This document shows, one piece after another, positions 52,106 to 61,270 of a stretch of DNA of 61,270 nucleotides. The position numbers were made by a program, and so were the translations under genes. This DNA is from an uncultured Clostridia bacterium (lineage in GTDB: Bacteria > Bacillota > Clostridia > Christensenellales > Borkfalkiaceae). Position 1 is the first letter of the stretch; each line of letters starts with the position of its first letter. The DNA is taken from positions 1 to 61,270 of the forward strand of contig CALVHO010000012.1 of assembly GCA_944328445.1 (NCBI GenBank). Reading direction: 5' to 3'. Under the pieces are notes generated by a model. It saw nothing but the letters and a program-made list of their open reading frames with translations, ran no database searches and was not told the DNA's origin.

Positions 52106-52936
52106 TCACACTTCGACGGTCAGCCCGTCGTGCGCGGCGCAAAAGCCGTACGAGGCAGCCAGGCGCTCCGCACGGTCGCGCAGCGGGGCACTGTTGTGCG
52201 AAAAATGTGTGACATAGTACTTCGTATACGGCCCACAAATGCCGTATTCGAGCAATTTTTGGCGCACAAATACGTTATCCTGCAAATTCATGTGCCGTTT
52301 GGACGCGGCGCGGTCGAGCTGGGTGCAGTCCATGCTGACGAGGTCGGCGCGCACCCCTTCGGCCCGCAAAAAGGCATAGACCTCTTCGGAAAACGGAGCG
52401 GTGTCATTGAGGTAGAGCACCGTTTTGTCGGCGCGGATGCAAAACAGCAACGTCTCCTCGCCCGCGGTATGCACGGCGGGAAGGGTCAGCACTTCGTAGC
52501 CGCCCGCCGTGAATTTTTGCCACGGGTGCAGGACGTGGAAGGCGATGTTCTCCCCCACCTCGGCGCGCATCTCGCGGCGGGTAGACTCGCGGTAGACGGA
52601 AAACACTTCCTCGTTGCCGTAGATATCGAGGCGCGGCTCCTTCATGCCCGCGGCAAATTTATAGCCGCGGTTGACGAACTCCTGGGCGTAAAAATGGTCT
52701 GTATGCGAATGGGTGACGAGCAGGTGGCGCACCGCCGAAAGGTCGACGCCGAAGCGCAGCGCGTGCGCGTAACTGTCGGGCGGGAAGTCGATCAGCAGCC
52801 GCCCGTCGATGAGCACCTGCGAGCGGCTGCGCCATTCGCGGGCGAGATCGCGCGCGGCGGCGCGGCAATGTTCACAGTTGCAAAACACCGCGGGGAAACC
52901 CTCCGCCGCGGCCGTTCCGAGGTATTGCAGTTTCAT
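52106..52936 (-). CDS. MBL-fold metal-dependent hydrolase (PhnP-like)
   Basis: 276 residues with metallo-beta-lactamase motif VTHSHTDHFYAQEF, later LPAVHTAG and LYLNDTAPF for metal ligands, and a C-terminal HFSHNS. The N-terminal FCNCEHC cysteines resemble PhnP-type phosphodiesterases, which hydrolyse cyclic phosphate intermediates. No phn genes are nearby, so the substrate is open. It is followed upstream (minus) by dtd after a 6-nt gap. Confidence 0.85.
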   Translation of the reverse strand: MKLQYLGTAAAEGFPAVFCNCEHCRAAARDLAREWRSRSQVLIDGRLLIDFPPDSYAHALRFGVDLSAVRHLLVTHSHTDHFYAQEFVNRGYKFAAGMKEPRLDIYGNEEVFSVYRESTRREMRAEVGENIAFHVLHPWQKFTAGGYEVLTLPAVHTAGEETLLFCIRADKTVLYLNDTAPFSEEVYAFLRAEGVRADLVSMDCTQLDRAASKRHMNLQDNVFVRQKLLEYGICGPYTKYYVTHFSHNSAPLRDRAERLAASYGFCAAHDGLTVEV

Positions 52937-52942
52937 AAAGCC

Positions 52943-53383
52943 TCAACATTCGTAAGCAATGGTCACGGGTCCGTCGTTTTGCTGCGCGATCTGCATGTCG
53001 GCGCCGAACACGCCCGTGCGGACGGGCACGCCCCACTCTTCGCGCAGCAGCCGCGCCACCTCCATGTAGAGCGGCTCGGCGTGCTCGGGGCGCGCGGCCT
53101 CGGTAAAGCTCGGGCGGTTGCCGCGGCGCGCGTCGCCGTAGAGGGTGAACTGCGAAATGAGCAGCACCTCCCCGCCTGTATCCAGGACTGAGCGGTTCAT
53201 CTTGCCCGCCTCGTCCTCAAAGACGCGCAGCTGCGCGATCTTTTTGGCCATCGCCGCGGCCGACGCGGGCGTATCGGCGTGCGTCACGCCGAGGTAGACG
53301 GCAAGCCCCGCTCCGATCTCGCTGACGGCGGCGCCGCCGACGGACAACACGGCCCCTTTTACGCGCTGGATCACGGCACGCAC
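52943..53383 (-). CDS. dtd: D-aminoacyl-tRNA deacylase
   Basis: 146 residues. Removes D-amino acids from tRNA. Contains the invariant SQFTLYGD and NDGPVTI (Gly-Pro motif near the C-terminus) and the N-terminal MRAVIQRV. A GTG start at 53383 follows GGAGGG; there is no in-frame ATG nearby. Confidence 0.96.
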   Translation of the reverse strand: MRAVIQRVKGAVLSVGGAAVSEIGAGLAVYLGVTHADTPASAAAMAKKIAQLRVFEDEAGKMNRSVLDTGGEVLLISQFTLYGDARRGNRPSFTEAARPEHAEPLYMEVARLLREEWGVPVRTGVFGADMQIAQQNDGPVTIAYEC

Positions 53384-53434
53384 GGCATTCCCTCCAAAAG
53401 CGCGGGCCGCCCGCAGGCGGCCCGTACAGCGAAC

Positions 53435-53992
53435 TTATTTCACGCGCTCCATGTACTCGCCCGTGCGGGTATCGACGCGGACGACTTCGCCCTCGTTGAC
53501 GAACATCGGCACCTGGATGACGGCGCCCGTTTCCAGCGTGGCGGCCTTGGTGGCGTTGGTGGCGGTGTTGCCCTTGACGCCCGGCTCGGCCGAGACGATC
53601 TTCAACTCGACGAAGTTTTCACACTCGACGGAGAAGGCGCTGCCCTTGTAGAAGCGCACCGTGACGGGGTCGTTTTCCTTGATGTATTTGAGCGCGTCCT
53701 CGACCTGGTCGTGGTTGAGCGGCGTGAGGTTGTATTCCTCGTCCATGAACCAATACAGCTCGCCGTCGTTGTACGAATAGGTCATCTTTTTGGTCTCGAT
53801 GTGCGCGTTCTCCAACTTTTCGGAGGGGTTGAACGTCTGTTCAAGCACCGCGCCCGTGACCACGTTTTTCAGCCTCGTGCGCACGAACGCCGCGCCCTTG
53901 CCGGGCTTGACGTGCTGAAAATCGACGACGACATAGACGTTACCGTTGTACTCGATCGTGACGCCCTTCCTGACGTCTCCTGCCATAACCAT
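53435..53992 (-). CDS. efp: elongation factor P
   Basis: 185 residues. Promotes peptide bond formation at polyproline stretches. Domain I contains the loop PGKGAAFVR with the Lys that may be modified; domains II and III follow, with a tail [16 protein letters not shown] is 9 nt before ATG 53992. It lies 45 nt after the M24 aminopeptidase, the usual pepP-efp order in Bacillota. Confidence 0.96.
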   Translation of the reverse strand: MVMAGDVRKGVTIEYNGNVYVVVDFQHVKPGKGAAFVRTRLKNVVTGAVLEQTFNPSEKLENAHIETKKMTYSYNDGELYWFMDEEYNLTPLNHDQVEDALKYIKENDPVTVRFYKGSAFSVECENFVELKIVSAEPGVKGNTATNATKAATLETGAVIQVPMFVNEGEVVRVDTRTGEYMERVK

Positions 53993-54036
53993 ACTGCATA
54001 TCTCCTTGGGTCAGAACTTTGTATCAAAAGCCGCGG

Positions 54037-55092
54037 TCAAAGGACCGTCAGGCGTTTTTCCGTTTTCATGAAACTTTGCGCTTTGCCGCCCGAGAGCGCG
54101 GCGGTATCCTCGATGCGGATGCCGTAATGCCCCTCGAAATAGACGCCCGGCTCGACGGAAAAGACCATCCCGTCGCGCAGCACGTCCTTGCCCGAAGGGC
54201 CGAGGACGGGCTTTTCGTGGATGTTGATGCCGACGCCGTGGCCGAGGGAATGGGTGAAAAATTTATCCAGCCCCTTGCCCCGCAGAAAGCCGCGCGCGAT
54301 CTCGTCGGCCGCGGCGCCCGTCATGCCGCCGCGGATGTTTTCCAGCGCCGCCATGTGCGCGCCGTACACGGCCTCGTACACTTCGGCAAAGTCGTCAGGC
54401 GCGCCCTTTTGGCCGAAGAGAAAGGTGCGCGTGATGTCCGAGCAATACCCGTCCGCCTTGCAGCCGAAATCCAAAAGGACAGGCATGCCGCAGGCGAGCT
54501 TCGTATCCCCGCTGCGGTGGTGCGGCACCGAAGTATTTTTGCCGAAGGCCGCGATGGTCTCAAAAGAGCGGTCCTCGGCGCCGAATGTGCGCATCTTGTA
54601 TTCAAGAAGGGCGGCCGCCTCGTTCTCGGTCATGCCCTCTTTCAGCTCGTTCAAAAAGGCGGTATAGCCTTGCTCCGCGATCGAGGACGCCCTGCGGATG
54701 CGGGCAAGCTCCCCTTCCGCCTTGACGGCCATGGCCTCGGCAAAGGCGCGCGAACTGTCCACAAGGCGCAGCCGCGCGTGCGCGAGCGCTTCGTACTCGG
54801 GCACGGTGATGCGCTCGAACGGAACGGCCAGTTTTTTGACTTTGCGAGCCTTGACGAAGCGCAGGACCGTATCGAGGTCCTTGGCGATCTCGACGGCGAC
54901 GGACGTCTTTTTCAGCGCGGCCTTGGCCGCTTCCGCATAGCGCGGATCGGTGAACAAGACGCTGTCCTGCGCGTCGGTATAGACAAACCCGAAAGTGCTC
55001 GAAAAACCCGTCAGATACCGCCGAAGATCCGCGCTGTGCGTGAGCATGGCATCCGCATTGATATCCCGAAACAGTTTTCTCGTATTGTCCAT
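54037..55092 (-). CDS. M24 Xaa-Pro aminopeptidase
   Basis: 351 residues. An N-terminal creatinase-like domain (1-120) and a pita-bread peptidase domain with the metal ligands in LLDFGCKADGYCSDITRTF (two Asp), HSLGHGVGINIHE (His), FSVEPGVY (Glu) and RIEDT (Glu). It removes N-terminal residues before proline. ATG 55092 lies 6 nt after the -10 box, so the mRNA should be leaderless; homologues start at about the same residue. Confidence 0.9.
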   Translation of the reverse strand: MDNTRKLFRDINADAMLTHSADLRRYLTGFSSTFGFVYTDAQDSVLFTDPRYAEAAKAALKKTSVAVEIAKDLDTVLRFVKARKVKKLAVPFERITVPEYEALAHARLRLVDSSRAFAEAMAVKAEGELARIRRASSIAEQGYTAFLNELKEGMTENEAAALLEYKMRTFGAEDRSFETIAAFGKNTSVPHHRSGDTKLACGMPVLLDFGCKADGYCSDITRTFLFGQKGAPDDFAEVYEAVYGAHMAALENIRGGMTGAAADEIARGFLRGKGLDKFFTHSLGHGVGINIHEKPVLGPSGKDVLRDGMVFSVEPGVYFEGHYGIRIEDTAALSGGKAQSFMKTEKRLTVL

Positions 55093-55098
55093 ACAAAT

Positions 55099-55127
55099 AT
55101 TGTACCAAAAAACGGCACGCAAGTCAA
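55099..55127 (-). promoter_or_regulatory. promoter of the M24 peptidase and efp
   Basis: Minus strand: TTGACT (55122-55127), 17 bp, TACAAT (55099-55104). The predicted start point coincides with the A of ATG 55092. Confidence 0.75.
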
Positions 55128-55259
55128 TTTGTCACGGCAATTTTTTCGCCGAAAGGCGAAGTTTTATCCCGCCGCGGGCGCGGCTCAAAGACCAAAGGCA
55201 AAGCCGCCGCGTGCGCCGCGGCCAAAGGCTTTGGCCGCGCTTGGCCGAAACGGCCGCGC

Positions 55260-56120
55260 TCAGCCTAAGCGGGCGCGGGCGGCCTCGTAGGTGCGCTTCA
55301 TGTCCAGCGCGTCCTCGACCTGAGTGCCCGCCGACTCGCTGACGATGTACGGTTCGAGGCCGAGCTTGCAGAGCGCGGCCGCCAGCGGCGCGAATTCGGG
55401 ACCGTACAGCGTGTCCGCAAAGGTCAGGTGCCGCACCTCGCCCTTGGGCCCGTACTGGATCTTGGAAAAATGGACGTGGAAGTTTTTCACCCGTTCAAAG
55501 CCGAGCTCGTCGATCATGTAGCCGAGGCGGCGCAGGTAGTCCTCCTCACCGCGCAGGCTGCCCTGTTCGCGCGCGTTGAGGTGGCCGAAGTCGACGGCGG
55601 GAAGAAATACGGGGTCGATCTTGCAAAAGCGCACCACCTCTTCGAGGGTGCCGATCTGCGCCGTCTTGCCCATGGTCTCGGGACAGAAATACAGGTCCTG
55701 CAAGCCGTTGTCGTAGATGAGCGCGCACAGCGCATGCAGCCGCCGCTCGGTCAGAAGGACCGCCTCCTCGCGCGCCATCTTCCCCTGCGCCGCGGGATGA
55801 AACACGCAGCGCCTGCCCCCCATCGCCCGCAGGGCGCGGGCGCTTTCGAGCACGTAATTGCAGGAATTTTGCGCGCTCTCCTCGGCGGGATTGGCAAAAT
55901 TGATGTAATAGGGCGCGTGAACGCTGATCTCGACGTCCTGCGCGCGGAAGGCGTCTCCGATGGATGCCGCCTTGGCCTCGCTCATGCGCACGCCGCGGCC
56001 GAAGGAATATTCAAAACAGTCCAGCCCCATTTCGCGGACGAAGGCGGCCGACTGCTCGGTATGCGAATAGCCGCGGGCGTAAAAACTTTCACTGTTGCCG
56101 CTGGGCCCGAATTTGATCAT
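55260..56120 (-). CDS. endonuclease IV-like TIM-barrel protein
   Basis: 286 residues. Metal-site residues of the AP endonuclease 2/xylose isomerase-like barrel are visible in order: VHAPYYIN, FHPAAQ, CPETMGK, VDFGHLNA, HVHFSKI and SESAGTQ. This matches deoxyribonuclease IV (Nfo), which nicks abasic sites, but it could be a related sugar isomerase-type protein. Its start overlaps the ribF stop by 4 nt. A palindrome (55217-55239, arms CGCGGCCAAAG/CTTTGGCCGCG) follows the gene. Confidence 0.8.
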   Translation of the reverse strand: MIKFGPSGNSESFYARGYSHTEQSAAFVREMGLDCFEYSFGRGVRMSEAKAASIGDAFRAQDVEISVHAPYYINFANPAEESAQNSCNYVLESARALRAMGGRRCVFHPAAQGKMAREEAVLLTERRLHALCALIYDNGLQDLYFCPETMGKTAQIGTLEEVVRFCKIDPVFLPAVDFGHLNAREQGSLRGEEDYLRRLGYMIDELGFERVKNFHVHFSKIQYGPKGEVRHLTFADTLYGPEFAPLAAALCKLGLEPYIVSESAGTQVEDALDMKRTYEAARARLG

Positions 56121-56998
56121 CGTATGCTCTCCAAGTCATGCCTAAGCTGTGCGGTCAGCTCGGCGGCGGAGGCGAACTTGCGCACGCCGCGCAGCCAACC
56201 GTCGAAGTACACGGTCAGTTCCCTGCCGTACAGGTCCCCGCCGTAGCCGTCGAGATACACCTCCAAGACGGTGCGCAGATCGCCGAAGGTGGGCCGCGGC
56301 CCGTAATTGGCGATGCCGCGGTAGGTCTTGCCGTCCACGTCGGCATGCACGGCGTACACGCCCGCGCGCAGCGGGAATTTTTCGGGCGAAAGGTGGATGT
56401 TGGCGGTGGGGAAACCGATCCTGCGCCCCACGTGCCGCCCTTCGGTGGAGACCATGCCCGCGATGCGGTACGGCGCGCCCAACAGCTCGTTGAGCCGCGC
56501 GATGTCCCCTTCCGCGAGGTATTTTTTGGCCAGCGACGCGCCCGCCTTTTCCCCGTGCAGGCCGACGAGCGGCAGCACGTTCGCGGGCACGCCCTGCGCG
56601 CGCGCAAAGGCGCGCAGCTGCTCCGCGCCGCAGGCCGCCCCGCGGCCGTAGGTAAAGTCTTCGCCGCAAAAATAGGCGTGAACGCGCAGGTCCTCGTTCA
56701 CCTGCTTCAAAAAGTCGTCGCCCTCGGTGGCGCGGAAGGCCTCGTCGTAGACGGCGGCGTACACGATGCCGACGCCGAGCCCTTCAAAGACGGCACAGCG
56801 CTCGGCAAAGTCGTAGACCTGCCCGCCCGACTTGCCGCCATGAAACGTCATGGCGGCAAGCTGCACGCCCGCCCCTTCCGCCGCGGCACGCGCCTTTGCG
56901 ATCAGACGGCGGTGGCCGACGTGCACGCCGTCAAAAAAGCCGAGCAGGAGCACGCAGGCGTCGCCCGCGCGGCTGCCGTATTCCACGATCTTCGGCAT
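56117..56998 (-). CDS. ribF: bifunctional riboflavin kinase/FAD synthetase
   Basis: 293 residues. Makes FMN and FAD. The N-terminal adenylyltransferase domain has LLGFFDGVHVGHRRLI and the C-terminal kinase domain RRIGFPTANIHL and IANYGPRPTFG. ATG 56998 follows GAGGTGG; a longer frame to 57157 lies within truB. It follows truB after 7 nt, the usual order in the infB cluster. Confidence 0.95.
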   Translation of the reverse strand: MPKIVEYGSRAGDACVLLLGFFDGVHVGHRRLIAKARAAAEGAGVQLAAMTFHGGKSGGQVYDFAERCAVFEGLGVGIVYAAVYDEAFRATEGDDFLKQVNEDLRVHAYFCGEDFTYGRGAACGAEQLRAFARAQGVPANVLPLVGLHGEKAGASLAKKYLAEGDIARLNELLGAPYRIAGMVSTEGRHVGRRIGFPTANIHLSPEKFPLRAGVYAVHADVDGKTYRGIANYGPRPTFGDLRTVLEVYLDGYGGDLYGRELTVYFDGWLRGVRKFASAAELTAQLRHDLESIR

Positions 56999-57005
56999 AG
57001 CCACC

Positions 57006-57863
57006 TCACACGAGTTTGACTTTGGTGCGCAGCACCCCGCCCTCCGCGGCGGCGATCCCGTACAGGGCGCCGCAAAGGAAGAGCTTATATTCGCCATCCT
57101 CGCCCGCAAAGGGCAGGCGCTGCCCCCAGAGCAGGCGCTGCGCGTCGCGCCCGTCAAAGTCCAAACGGGGCAGCGAGAACGCGCTTTCGGGCGGGATGAG
57201 AAATTTGCGCCAGTTTTCGGGCGTCACGCCCGCGGGAAGGACGGCGCCATCGAGCGTGAAGGGGCCGCTGCGCTCGCGCAGGAGCGCCGTCATCACCGCC
57301 TCGGTGCCGCAGGCGGCCGCCAGGTCGCGCCCCAGCGAACGCACATACGTGCCCCCGCCGCAGACGATGCGGAAGGCGAAAGAATCTTCGCCCTCCCGCC
57401 CCAACAGCTCGAAGGAGCGGACAAACACCCGCGCGGGCGCCAGTTCGGGCGCCTTCCCCTGCCGCGCCAGCGCATAGGCGCGGACGCCGTTCACGTTTTT
57501 GGCGCTGTACGCGGGCGGGACCTGCAAAAGTTCGCCCGTGAGCGAAGGCAGCGCCGCCGCGATCTCCCCTTCCGATGGAATGCGCAGCCCCGCGCGCAGA
57601 ACGGTGCCCTCCGCGTCGAGGGTGTCGCTGCCGAGACCGAAGCGGAACACGGCGCGGTACACCTTTTCCTTGTTCAAAAGGTACGGAAAGAGGCGCGCCG
57701 CATTGCCCACGGCCACGGGCAGCACCCCCGAAGCGAGGGGGTCGAGCGTGCCCATGTGCCCGCAGGCGTGGCCCGTGGCGCGGCGCACCGCCGCCACGGC
57801 CGCCGCGCTCGGCATGCCGCTCGGTTTATGGATGACGATGAAGCCGCTCGCACTGTTTTCCAC
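57006..57863 (-). CDS. truB: tRNA pseudouridine-55 synthase
   Basis: 285 residues. Converts U55 in the T loop of tRNAs. HKPSGMPS and the catalytic HMGTLDPLASGVLPV (Asp) are at the N-terminus, YRAVFRFG follows, and a PUA-like C-terminal part ends the protein. A GTG start at 57863 follows AGGAGG at 7-nt spacing. Confidence 0.95.
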   Translation of the reverse strand: MENSASGFIVIHKPSGMPSAAAVAAVRRATGHACGHMGTLDPLASGVLPVAVGNAARLFPYLLNKEKVYRAVFRFGLGSDTLDAEGTVLRAGLRIPSEGEIAAALPSLTGELLQVPPAYSAKNVNGVRAYALARQGKAPELAPARVFVRSFELLGREGEDSFAFRIVCGGGTYVRSLGRDLAAACGTEAVMTALLRERSGPFTLDGAVLPAGVTPENWRKFLIPPESAFSLPRLDFDGRDAQRLLWGQRLPFAGEDGEYKLFLCGALYGIAAAEGGVLRTKVKLV

Positions 57864-57911
57864 GGCTGACCTCCTCTCTGCCCGCGCTTTCTTGCGAGGC
57901 GTTCCGCGCTA

Positions 57912-58871
57912 TCACCCGGGCAAGTGCTGCAAAATGGCGTAGCGGAGCTTGTCGACGGCCTCTTCGAGCGGGCAAAAAAGCATGCAGCCGCTGGCAAGCA
58001 CGTGCCCGCCGCCGCCGAACACGCCCGCCACCGCGTTCACGTCGGCACGGCCCGAAGAGCGCAGCGAAACTTTGTAGCGTTCCTCCCCCGTCTCCAACAG
58101 GCAGGCCGCCACTTCGACGCCGTCGACGTTGAGCGGAAAGTCGATGAAGCCCTCGGTCACGTCGGGCGTGGCGCCGCATTCTTCGAGCATGGCGCGCGTC
58201 ACGCAGATGACGGCGATGCGGCCTTCGGCGAAATAGCGGATGGCGCTCATCGTGCGCCCGAACAGTTTGGCCCGCGCCGCCGACTGCTTTTTGAACATGT
58301 AGTACTGGATGGCGTGAACGTCCGCCCCGCACTCCGCCAGCGCGGCCGCCGCACGGAAGGTGTCCGCCGTGACGTTCTTGTGGGCGAAATTGCCCGTATC
58401 CGAGCTCAGCCCCAGCATCAGGTAGTTCGCCGTCTTTGCCGAAAGGCGCAGGCCGAGGCAGCCCGCCAGCGCCGTCATGATCTGGCAGGTCGCCGCGCAG
58501 TCCTCCACGTACACGAAATCGCCGTAGCGGGAATTGGAGACGTGGTGGTCGATGTTGAACTTGAGCTTTTTGGCGCGTGAAAAGGCCTCGCCGAGGCTGC
58601 CGAGGCGGTGGATCTCGCTCGCGTCGACGGCGATGTAGGCCTCCGCGCTCTCGTCGGGCACGGCGCCGATCGCGCGCATGCCGGGCAGGAACCAGAATTT
58701 TTCGGGGATCGGTCCCTCGCAGACGACGCGGCAGCGCGCGCCGAAGGAGGCGAGCATGTCCGCAAGCCCCATGGCCGCACCCAGCGTGTCGCCGTCGGGC
58801 CGCATGTGGCAAAAGATCGTGGCGCTTTTGAGCAGCCGCAGGCGGTCTGCCATCTGTTGCAAAGTCAGCAT
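57912..58871 (-). CDS. nrnA: DHH-family nanoRNase/pAp phosphatase
   Basis: 319 residues. Degrades short RNAs and pAp. DHH motifs: CHMRPDGDTLGAA, IAVDASE, KFNIDHHVSN, LSSDTGNF; the DHHA1 domain has GGGHVLASGC. It sits between rbfA and truB, the standard position in Bacillota. GAGGAG precedes ATG 58871. Confidence 0.94.
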   Translation of the reverse strand: MLTLQQMADRLRLLKSATIFCHMRPDGDTLGAAMGLADMLASFGARCRVVCEGPIPEKFWFLPGMRAIGAVPDESAEAYIAVDASEIHRLGSLGEAFSRAKKLKFNIDHHVSNSRYGDFVYVEDCAATCQIMTALAGCLGLRLSAKTANYLMLGLSSDTGNFAHKNVTADTFRAAAALAECGADVHAIQYYMFKKQSAARAKLFGRTMSAIRYFAEGRIAVICVTRAMLEECGATPDVTEGFIDFPLNVDGVEVAACLLETGEERYKVSLRSSGRADVNAVAGVFGGGGHVLASGCMLFCPLEEAVDKLRYAILQHLPG

Positions 58872-58977
58872 GGTACTCCTCGCGCCGCCGCGCGGCGCCC
58901 TTTCAAAAAAGACGGCGCAAGCGCGCCGCCCGTCCTTTCATGATACAAAAATGCGGAGATATACCCGCAATGAGCGG

Positions 58978-59343
58978 TCAGTCCTCCCCGTCCTCGTGCA
59001 GCTTTTCGATGAGGCGGTCGATCTTTTCGCCGTATTCCATCGAACCGTCGCGCACGAAGCGGAGCTCGGGCACGGTGCGCATGCGCATCATCTGCGCCAG
59101 CTCGTGGCGGATAAAGCCCGCGTTCGCGCAGATGACGGCAAAGGTCTCGTCCTCTTCCTCGGCGGTCTTGCCGAGGATGCTGACGTAGATCTTGGCATTT
59201 TTCAGATCGGGCGAAACGTCCGCCCCGGTCACGCTGACCAGGCCGCGCAGCCCGCCCGTGTGGTCACGGAGCTTGTGAAAGATCACCTCGGAAACGGCCT
59301 TCTGGTACTCGGAAGAGAGCCGCCCGCCGCGTTTGGATCGCAT
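58978..59343 (-). CDS. rbfA: ribosome-binding factor A
   Basis: 121 residues. A KH-like 30S maturation factor. Starts MRSKRGGRLSSEYQKAVSE; conserved VSPDLKNAKIYVSILG and RMRTVPELRFVRDGSMEYG are present. It follows infB after 12 nt with GGGAGG upstream. Confidence 0.96.
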   Translation of the reverse strand: MRSKRGGRLSSEYQKAVSEVIFHKLRDHTGGLRGLVSVTGADVSPDLKNAKIYVSILGKTAEEEDETFAVICANAGFIRHELAQMMRMRTVPELRFVRDGSMEYGEKIDRLIEKLHEDGED

Positions 59344-59355
59344 GTGTCCCTCCCT

Positions 59356-61270
59356 TTACGACGGGATCTGTTCGGTGATGTAGCACTCGATGACGTCGCC
59401 GACTTTGATGCCGTCGAAGCCGTCGATGCTCACGCCGCACTCGAAGCCGCCCGAAACTTCCTTCACGTCGTCCTTGAAGCGTTTGAGCTGGCGCACAGCA
59501 CCTTCGACGATCATCACGTCGTCGCGGTAGATGCGCAGCTTGCCGCTGCGGACGATCTTGCCCTCGGTCACGTAGCAGCCGGCCACCATGCCGACGCCCG
59601 TGATCTTGAAGGTCTGCAACACGTCGCACTTGCCCGTCATGACGTCGCGGTACTTGGGCGCGAGCATGCCTTTGAGCGCGGCCTGGATGTCGTCGAGGAG
59701 CTCGTAGATGATGCGGTACAGCCGCACGTCTACGCCGCTGCGCTCGGCCAGGGCGCGTGCCTTGGTGTCGGGACGGACGTTGAAGCCGACGATGATCGCG
59801 TCGGACGATTCGGCCAGCATCACGTCGGACTCGGTGATGGCGCCCGCGCCGCTGTGCAGGATGTTGACGCGCACTTCGTCGTTGGAGAGCTTCAACAGAG
59901 ACTGTTTGACCGCCTCGACGGAGCCCTGCACGTCGCCCTTGACGATGATGTTCAGGCCCTTGATCTTGCCTTCGGCGATACGGCCGAAGACGTCGTCGAG
60001 GGTCACGCGGCCCTGCGACTGGACCATCGATTCGCTCTCCTTGCGCTTGCGCTCGTCGAGCACCTGTTTGAGCAGTTTTTCCTGCTCGACGGCGATGATG
60101 GAATCGCCCGCGTTGGGGACGTCCTCCAAGCCGAGGATGGAGACAGCCATCGAAGGGCCCGCCGACTTGACGGTGCGGCCCTTGTCGTCGATCATCGCGC
60201 GGACGCGGCCCGAAGTCGTGCCCGAAATGACGTTGTCGCCCGTGTGCAGCGTGCCGTTCTGGATGAGCACGGACGCCACGGGGCCCTTGCCCTTGTCGAG
60301 CTTGGCTTCGATGATGGTGCCGCGCGCCATCTGGTCGGGATTGGCTTTGAGCTCGCGCACTTCGGCCACGAGGCTGATGGTCTCCAACAGCTCGCGGATG
60401 CCGTCCCCCGTCTTGGCCGAGACGGGGCAGACGATGACGTCTCCGCCCCACTCTTCGGGGACGAGCCCGTTGTTGACCAGGCCCTGTTTGACGCGGTCGA
60501 GGTTAGCCTCGGGTTTATCCATCTTGTTCACGGCCACCACGATGGGAACGCCCGCAGCCTTGGAGTGGTTGATGGCCTCCACCGTCTGCGGCATGATGCC
60601 GTCGTCGGCGGCCACCACCAAAACGACGATGTCCGTGACCGAGGCGCCGCGGGCACGCATGGCGGTAAACGCTTCGTGGCCCGGGGTGTCGAGGAAGGTG
60701 ATCTGCTTTCCGCCCACCGTCACCGAATAGGCGCCGATGTGCTGGGTGATGCCGCCCGCCTCGCCCGCGGTCACGTTGGTGCTGCGGATCTTGTCGAGCA
60801 GCGAAGTTTTGCCGTGGTCGACGTGGCCCATCACCGTGACCACGGGAGGACGGGTCACATACCCTTCGCCGCCGTCCGTCTCCTGCTTGTAGATCTCGCC
60901 GAGGGCCTCTTCGGCCGTCTTTTCGGGCTTGTATTCCAGTTCGATGCCCAGATCGGAGGCGATGTAAGCCGCGGTGTCGTAGTCGAGCGAATCGTTGATG
61001 GTCTTGGCAATTCCCTCTTTGAACAGGCGTTTGGTGATCTCCACCGCCGTGATGCCGAGCTTTTCGCTCAGAACTTTCAGCGGGATGTTGTCGCTGGTGA
61101 CGACGGCATGCTCGATCTTGATGGCCTGCACCGCCTGCTGCTTCTGCTTTTTGACGCGCAGCTTGCGGTAGCCGCTCTTGTCCTCGTCGAAATCGGAGAC
61201 CGAGACCTGCTGTTTGACCAGGGCGCGCTTGCTCAGCGTACGCTTTTGCTCGGTGTACGGCTTATCGTAC
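59356..61270 (-). CDS. infB: translation initiation factor IF-2 (5' end outside the window)
   Basis: At least 638 residues, N-terminus missing. The frame stays open to the window edge, where it reads through a Lys/Gln-rich segment, so the Val codon at 61131 is not the real start. G domain: [18 protein letters not shown] (G1), GGITQHIG (G2), DTPGHEAF (G3), NKMDKPEAN (G4). The C-terminal IF2 domains include [17 protein letters not shown] and the initiator-tRNA-binding C2 region. It leads the infB-rbfA-nrnA-truB-ribF cluster. Confidence 0.97.
   Translation of the reverse strand, partial: YDKPYTEQKRTLSKRALVKQQVSVSDFDEDKSGYRKLRVKKQKQQAVQAIKIEHAVVTSDNIPLKVLSEKLGITAVEITKRLFKEGIAKTINDSLDYDTAAYIASDLGIELEYKPEKTAEEALGEIYKQETDGGEGYVTRPPVVTVMGHVDHGKTSLLDKIRSTNVTAGEAGGITQHIGAYSVTVGGKQITFLDTPGHEAFTAMRARGASVTDIVVLVVAADDGIMPQTVEAINHSKAAGVPIVVAVNKMDKPEANLDRVKQGLVNNGLVPEEWGGDVIVCPVSAKTGDGIRELLETISLVAEVRELKANPDQMARGTIIEAKLDKGKGPVASVLIQNGTLHTGDNVISGTTSGRVRAMIDDKGRTVKSAGPSMAVSILGLEDVPNAGDSIIAVEQEKLLKQVLDERKRKESESMVQSQGRVTLDDVFGRIAEGKIKGLNIIVKGDVQGSVEAVKQSLLKLSNDEVRVNILHSGAGAITESDVMLAESSDAIIVGFNVRPDTKARALAERSGVDVRLYRIIYELLDDIQAALKGMLAPKYRDVMTGKCDVLQTFKITGVGMVAGCYVTEGKIVRSGKLRIYRDDVMIVEGAVRQLKRFKDDVKEVSGGFECGVSIDGFDGIKVGDVIECYITEQIPS

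Overview
The window (61,270 bp, high G+C, strong AGGAGG-type ribosome binding sites, many near-consensus TTGACA-17-TATAAT promoters) looks like the chromosome of a G+C-rich Bacillota, most likely class Clostridia. This rests on HPr kinase/phosphorylase, the GlgC/GlgD pair, a zinc-type L32, numerous lipobox lipoproteins, and the gene orders infB-rbfA-nrnA-truB-ribF and polA-coaE-lytic transglycosylase. No phage, plasmid, IS element or CRISPR array was seen. The genus cannot be told from the sequence.

Layout. 1-12.4 kb (mostly + strand): tRNA-Trp, proC, rnhA, membrane proteins (VTT/TVP38, SPFH, Lgt-family, Tic20-like), an ABC-F ATPase with one degenerate ATP site, polA-coaE-lytic transglycosylase, tRNA-Leu and an O-antigen-ligase-like membrane protein. 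12.5-22.9 kb: a complete glycogen operon, glgB-glgC-glgD-glgA-glgP-GH13, from one strong promoter to one terminator, covering ADP-glucose synthesis, elongation, branching, phosphorolysis and hydrolysis. 22.9-25.7 kb: two overlapping lipoprotein genes built from three trypsin-like domains, only one of which keeps its triad; 34-bp imperfect direct repeats flank the pair. 26.2-28.6 kb: a tyrosine recombinase translationally coupled to hflX. 28.7-32.3 kb (- strand): uvrC, a Cof-type HAD phosphatase and hprK, chained by 1-4 nt overlaps. 32.3-35.5 kb: a CopA copper ATPase carrying a fused CopZ-like tail, and an ArsR regulator.

35.6-43.9 kb: a nucleotidyltransferase, a frameshifted lipoprotein, rpmF, a P-loop kinase, a C-truncated acyltransferase and a purine block (guaB, full-length guaA and a second GuaA lacking the glutaminase domain). 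43.9-46.9 kb: two secreted lipoproteins. The larger one (Ig-like repeats plus predicted beta-helix) is read from a consensus promoter whose 16-bp spacer contains a run of nine G, the layout of promoter-spacer phase variation; the gene is also bracketed by identical 28-bp terminator repeats. 46.9-55.1 kb: hemW, an MGMT-family protein, a HAD hydrolase, lepA, a GDPD, an MBL-fold hydrolase, dtd, efp and an M24 aminopeptidase. 55.2-61.3 kb: a TIM-barrel endonuclease-IV-like gene and the ribF-truB-nrnA-rbfA-infB translation block, infB running off the window edge.

The strongest candidates for something undescribed are the poly-G promoter of the Ig-like lipoprotein and the protease/pseudoprotease lipoprotein pair. 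Secondary points are the asymmetric ABC-F protein, the CopA with DKTAT in place of DKTGT and a re-initiation site for a CopZ product, the extra synthetase-only GuaA, and two promoters that predict leaderless mRNAs. All functions are inferred from motifs read by eye; no database search was possible.
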